Source: Flammeovirga sp. OC4
Lineage (GTDB): Bacteria; Bacteroidota; Bacteroidia; Cytophagales; Flammeovirgaceae
Assembly (NCBI RefSeq): GCF_000812565.1
Contig: NZ_JTAM01000054.1
Span: forward strand, 1 to 64,000
Reading direction: 5' to 3'
DNA length: 64,000 nt
Position numbers and translations under genes: made by a program. Shown in pieces: positions 60,801 through 64,000 of this stretch (position 1 is its first letter; every line of letters begins with the position of its first letter). The notes beneath the pieces were generated by a model that was not told where the DNA came from, did no database searches, and worked only from the letters and a program-made list of their open reading frames with translations.

Positions 60801-63181
60801 GTATTAGAGGAGAAGGAGAGTTAGAATATCTAAGTAGTGAATTCAAATCAGAAGATTTTATTTTCTACTCAGATTCTGTGACTACAAAAGGTACAAAAGG
60901 TATCATTGAGTCTGACATTCACCCAAGAGTAGACATGCATACCTACGAGATGAAATGGTATGTATTCAAGGATAGTATGGCTTTTAAAGGATCACATGAA
61001 GAACCTTTTACGATTTATAATGACGATACTAAGTTTTCTGGAAACCTTGCCTTACTTCCAACGAAAATCTTTGGAGAGGGAGAAGTAGAAACCTCAGAAT
61101 CAAATAATAGGTCTCAGAATTTCAGATTCCAAAAAGACGGTTACATCAGTAGGCACTCCACTTTTGATATTAAATCTAATATTGAAGGAAGTCCATCAAT
61201 GCATGGTAATGATATTAGAGTTGCTAGAAATGTCGTTGACAATAAAGTACTGATACGTACAGAAAATAGCAGTGGTAGTAGGTCATCACTTACTTTCCCT
61301 GCCGTTAACTTCCAAACCTCAATTAAAGAAGCACTTTGGGATATTGAAGCAAAAAAGATCTTCATGTCCGCTGGTAATGGTCAAAAGGGTAAGTTTATAT
61401 CAAATGAACCCTCTCAAGACTCCCTACTGATTGAAGGTGATTCAGCGAATTACGACTTAGCTTCGAGTAAATTAAATATCTATAATGTCGACAAGATAAG
61501 GGTTAATAATCTTGATATTATTCCTGACTCCAGCAATCAAACTGTAAAAATCAGTAATGGGGCCACGATAGAACCTTTGACCAACGCTAAAATTATTTTA
61601 AGTAGATATACAAAACTTCATACTGTATACGATGCCAACGTAGAGCTTATTTCAAGAAAAGAAATCAACGCTACAGGTAAGTATAATTATAAAAATGAGC
61701 TTGGTGAGACAAAACTGATCATGATAGATAGAATTATCGCAAAGGAATTCTACAATAATGATCTTGATGATAATACAATACAAAATAGAGCTTACGGAAA
61801 AATCTCTGAAGATGATCCTTTATTATTTGTAGGAGGTTTACAATACTATGGTAAGATTGGCTTAGTGGAAAATAAAAAAGTAGCCCGCTTTAAAGACGGC
61901 AGTGCTCGATTACATATTCCAGGTCAATCTACACAATGGTTTAAGTATGAATCTACAAATGATGATGATAATACAGACTCTACAGCACATGTAATTGTAG
62001 ATCAAAATTTAATCTCTACAGAAGAAAATCGTCCATTAATCACAGGTCTTTTCTATGATGAAAAAAATGGATATGTCTACAATAGTTTCATTGAACGTCC
62101 TGACGGATACAGAAAAGAACATCGAAAAATCTTTAATGTAGAAGGTTTATTGAAGTTTGAATCTTTAGATGGAACAAGTAACAAGGGTGTTTTCAATATT
62201 AAACCTAAAAGGTATTTCGATGAACTTGCTAATGGTGAAGAAGAGCTCTTTGCTTCAATTGCTGGTAATTGGTTTAGTTTTGATCATCAACGTAATGAAA
62301 TCAACTTTAGAGGTAAAGTAGATTTACTAAAACCAAACCCTAAAGAAAAAGTACCTACTATTGTTACTTCAGCTGAAGGAGTGGCAATGCATGAAATTGA
62401 CGAACTAACGATGAATGCTTCTTTTGCAGTTGGACCTCGATTATCTTCTAAAGTTGCCGCATATATTCTTAATGATATGCGTTCTAATAAAGAAGATGCA
62501 CCAAGAGTACTTCCAGAAGATTATGAAATCGATAGCTTAGGAGCATTAAACCATCAAATTGTTCCGTTATTCAATGAAAATCAATTTAAAAACTACTTGA
62601 ATGGCTACGACATTGCAAGGTTACTGAACAACTATATTGTCATTTTAGACAACCCAATGATTTGGAACAGTAACAACGCAGCTTTCCATTCAAAAGGAGA
62701 ACAAATCAAACTACTTTCTGCTTTTGGTGATGATATTAATACCGTAGTCACTGGTTTTATTGAAATACCAAAAGAAGAAGAAGGCGATCAAGATGGAGAT
62801 CGTAAACCCAACGATAGACTTATCAATATATTCCTAGAAGGGCCTACAGGAATTTGGTATCATATAAGACAAGATAAAGGAGAATTAAGTATATTTAGCT
62901 CTAACAAAGCTTTCATGGAAGACATAAAGAAACAAAGTGATGTTTCTCCTGGTGATGCAAAACAGACTTTTGCATTCTTAGAATGGTATTATAATACCTA
63001 CAAAGATGGCTCTGAAATCCCTTCAAAATATGATTTAGACCTCAATTCAGCTTTTGAGCAAGAAAGTGATTTTGGTAATGATTTCGATGGCGTAGATGAC
63101 AAATCTGCTGAAAATGAAGAGGAAGAAGACAGTCTTGATAGTATTCCAGTGGAAGAGGAAGATGATGGAGATGATTTCTAA
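57815..63181 (+). CDS. Very large exported protein, unknown function
   Basis: A 1788-residue protein with signal peptide ('LLPLLFLLSFYSTTLWAQ'). Residues 220-305 are a Ser/Asp/Gly/Trp-rich linker with repeated 'WGDD' units. Most of the rest is beta-rich with short repeating phrases ('FKSDTIVCQGGRFFWENVNF', 'LSAQDVNVYADAIEWDI', 'GKYNYKNELGETKLIMIDRI'), somewhat like the beta-taco/OstA type of envelope proteins, though I cannot assign a family. Residues about 646-705 ('GALAKELNINDEQFDESLRS', 'DGLIDYDPYSRIVKLNDKAY') look like a winged-helix fold. The C-terminus is highly acidic. It probably forms a unit with the next gene (14-base gap). Confidence 0.85.
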   Translation: MFSKLQYKLLPLLFLLSFYSTTLWAQSENNAKSDSLIQKYYHPFTEYDSFLVDLNLYLQKGVRLGSDTIMLDFESHWQNNVIQENQKKWIYKSTKRMHKNRITYRKHAALYYGCVMAFLDSAGHNNGQFTRFLEIADTCLISYSPKITHNFFYKSRLFLEKRLIEKSKYTTIKVNGGEYEFTHELAAEGYVSDNMVIDINTEATKETPKEDWFQSGEDVAQEDTSGSSEWGDDSSSDDSSSWEDNGSVDWGDDSGGDDSWDSGSIDWGDDSSNNWSSDDGTSDWGDSWNGDDSNIEVYDEGSSDGRDNGVEADTYAFSEDCNDQTSEIQDYDPGITEMPPLEGPMLHISEADLLITTKFDTALLEHTVGTFLFKSDTIVCQGGRFFWENVNFSKDSAWCELPHFSFDTRVAYIEADHAEMYFSHYLDTIAIGAFTYKSGHFNKFPERAIYPQFISYNNNLHWKNLPEEIELKGGFAIKGMHTVSKAISGAPTTITVKNDSAALFTLSSDKGVRVNDEGKMIRTKSSKVDIFYAEDDTIEHPSVNTYLSIGDSTKKVYFRKTTDIFRFNPFTLSAQDVNVYADAIEWDIQEDSLDFKIIGGQKIVPLIVESEDFFHPGFVSRIQGMKKFHPLMILVNHSRSHRRKCFDAGALAKELNINDEQFDESLRSMAIDGLIDYDPYSRIVKLNDKAYRYLDRYFYASSERRRRAMTSRMNFESLSARQEKALYDRDFDNLSIAALLPEDGSANATLSLDDSSKLILKKVPYFPISDSLNVSVTPDSAGLTIAKERQLTFGGQFIAGTYIFRGDEFTFDYDSFLIQLTEVDSINFIVKDSLTGKLKEAPNPLVDSGGTLYINKSFNKSGLLSINGYPSFNATSDSSSKGGKIYYDRPTILNGAYDKRIVFELDTFTVDASQEHSDVAFNGVLNTGGIFPSFIDSVVMDPSTGIFGLKRNTNHNASWGSSKGWPIYVKEKKTEFGPRLSGKGHFDGDFSLSHKGIRGEGELEYLSSEFKSEDFIFYSDSVTTKGTKGIIESDIHPRVDMHTYEMKWYVFKDSMAFKGSHEEPFTIYNDDTKFSGNLALLPTKIFGEGEVETSESNNRSQNFRFQKDGYISRHSTFDIKSNIEGSPSMHGNDIRVARNVVDNKVLIRTENSSGSRSSLTFPAVNFQTSIKEALWDIEAKKIFMSAGNGQKGKFISNEPSQDSLLIEGDSANYDLASSKLNIYNVDKIRVNNLDIIPDSSNQTVKISNGATIEPLTNAKIILSRYTKLHTVYDANVELISRKEINATGKYNYKNELGETKLIMIDRIIAKEFYNNDLDDNTIQNRAYGKISEDDPLLFVGGLQYYGKIGLVENKKVARFKDGSARLHIPGQSTQWFKYESTNDDDNTDSTAHVIVDQNLISTEENRPLITGLFYDEKNGYVYNSFIERPDGYRKEHRKIFNVEGLLKFESLDGTSNKGVFNIKPKRYFDELANGEEELFASIAGNWFSFDHQRNEINFRGKVDLLKPNPKEKVPTIVTSAEGVAMHEIDELTMNASFAVGPRLSSKVAAYILNDMRSNKEDAPRVLPEDYEIDSLGALNHQIVPLFNENQFKNYLNGYDIARLLNNYIVILDNPMIWNSNNAAFHSKGEQIKLLSAFGDDINTVVTGFIEIPKEEEGDQDGDRKPNDRLINIFLEGPTGIWYHIRQDKGELSIFSSNKAFMEDIKKQSDVSPGDAKQTFAFLEWYYNTYKDGSEIPSKYDLDLNSAFEQESDFGNDFDGVDDKSAENEEEEDSLDSIPVEEEDDGDDF
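58479..58730 (+). repeat. Degenerate WGDD/Ser-Asp repeat tract
   Basis: Coding for about 84 residues in which Trp-Gly-Asp(-Asp) recurs five times amid Ser, Asp and Asn. Repeats are imperfect at the DNA level. It is likely an unstructured, strongly acidic linker in the large exported protein; calcium or cation binding is possible. Confidence 0.8.
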
Positions 63182-63195
63182 ATTATACTAGAAAG

Positions 63196-64000
63196 ATGAC
63201 AAGACTTTTTTATCTTATTCAATCAGCATTCTTATTATTATGCTTAATAGGAATGTCTTCATATACTGTTTATGGTCAAAATGAAATAGACCAAGATGGT
63301 AAGAATAGCCTACCTAAACCAATGGTGGTTGCAATAGATTCTATTGATGAAGATGCACCTACTATTGAGTTGAACCCTGGTGCTCCGGAAGAAAAGGCTC
63401 AGGTGAAAAGGAAGAAAAAAAAGAAAAGAAATGTCTTTTGGGGAATTAAAGCCAAAAAACAATATACACGCTCCAATAGCAAAGGTAAAGTTGTATTTGA
63501 GCTTTTCTTTGTTTTACCTGAGTATGAAACTCCCAACCCTTATGCTCCGCTAAAGTATTATTATAATCCTAAGGAACGTAAAATTGAAAGAAAATCAACT
63601 TCTAATTCTAAATACGGCATTCCACTTCATGGTTCTTATGTAAAAATCGTAGAAAAAGACACCGTCACTACAGGTTATTTTTACAAGGGACTTTTAACAG
63701 GGAGATGGGTTTGGTATGGTAGCGACAAAACTATAAAAGATAAAAAGTTCTACTACATGGGGTTTCCAAAGGATGCTGAAATTACTTATTACGATTCTAA
63801 ACAAACCAAAGTAAAAGAAGTAATTCCTTATCAACATGGAGAACTCAACGGTATCTATCAATCTTTTTATGAAAGTGGAAGAAAAAAAGTAGTTGGTAGT
63901 TATAAATATGGTTATAAAATTGGGAATTGGACCGAATATTATGACACTTTGGACCGAAGAGGTCAACAAAGAAGAAAGAAATTAACCCAGTATAGAAATA
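63196..64000 (+). CDS. Exported MORN/YwqK-like repeat protein (cut by right edge)
   Basis: The frame is open from the ATG at 63196 to the window end, giving 268 visible residues. A signal peptide ('IQSAFLLLLCLIGMSSYTVYG') is followed by a Lys-rich stretch (about 75-85) and then MORN/YwqK-type units such as 'HGSYVKI', 'YQHGELNGIYQSFYESGRKK' and 'GSYKYGYKIGNWTEYYD'. Such repeats occur in many exported Bacteroidota proteins of unknown role. It starts 14 bases after the very large gene and is probably co-transcribed, so the two may work together at the envelope. Confidence 0.8.
   Translation, partial: MTRLFYLIQSAFLLLCLIGMSSYTVYGQNEIDQDGKNSLPKPMVVAIDSIDEDAPTIELNPGAPEEKAQVKRKKKKKRNVFWGIKAKKQYTRSNSKGKVVFELFFVLPEYETPNPYAPLKYYYNPKERKIERKSTSNSKYGIPLHGSYVKIVEKDTVTTGYFYKGLLTGRWVWYGSDKTIKDKKFYYMGFPKDAEITYYDSKQTKVKEVIPYQHGELNGIYQSFYESGRKKVVGSYKYGYKIGNWTEYYDTLDRRGQQRRKKLTQYRN

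Overview
The window looks like a chromosomal segment of a marine, AT-rich member of the Bacteroidota, most likely the order Cytophagales (Flammeovirga-like). The evidence is indirect: an OmpP1/FadL porin paired with an SGNH lipoprotein, recF next to a DUF721 (DciA-like) gene, several very large exported proteins of unknown family, few Shine-Dalgarno sequences, and several promoters whose -7 box fits the Bacteroidota pattern TAnnTTTG. I saw no rRNA, tRNA, transposase, integrase or CRISPR array.

Region 1 (1-21632, all minus strand) is a Wzx/Wzy-type surface polysaccharide cluster. Reading in the direction of transcription it holds manC (GDP-mannose), tviB-tviC (UDP-GalNAcA), wzz (chain length), ugd (UDP-GlcA), rmlACDB (dTDP-L-rhamnose), and wbpA-wbpE-wbpD-wbpB (UDP-2,3-diacetamido glucuronic acid). 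It then passes to a flippase, a six-hairpin glycosidase-like protein, four glycosyltransferases (the last cut by the left edge) and two polymerase/ligase-like membrane proteins. The distal part, below about 8360, is clearly more AT-rich and is the likely strain-specific part. No Wza-type exporter and no tyrosine kinase is present, so the product could be O-antigen or capsule.

Region 2 (21649-33156) mixes core and accessory genes: DUF721, recF, a membrane-anchored ATP-grasp protein, an NRDE (TANGO2) protein, a DinB-like protein and a DoxX-like membrane protein. It continues with a TesA-like lipoprotein, a Lys/Pro/Ser-rich protein built of 129-bp tandem repeats, a ClC-CBS chloride transport protein, an SGNH lipoprotein interrupted by one in-frame stop codon, and an OmpP1/FadL channel preceded by two FadR-like palindromes.

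Region 3 (33584-47235) has two tandem SGNH hydrolases, a free-methionine-sulfoxide reductase, a HAD phosphatase, a GT2 enzyme, an Ldh-family dehydrogenase, an HNH/AP2-like protein and a long helical Thr/Ser/Lys/Glu-rich protein. After these comes a regulatory cassette (LysR, Crp/Fnr, GlcG/HbpS-like, beta-propeller-Dabb fusion, SDR) with a divergent SDR gene.

Region 4 (47330-64000) carries fmt, trmH, a TPR plus type-I periplasmic-binding-protein receptor, two hsp20 genes with a candidate sigma-54 promoter, marR, an L,D-transpeptidase, an exported possible beta-barrel protein, and folA-prmA. It ends with a 1788-residue exported protein followed by an exported MORN-like protein cut by the right edge. 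Functional calls rest on motifs read by eye; no database search was run.
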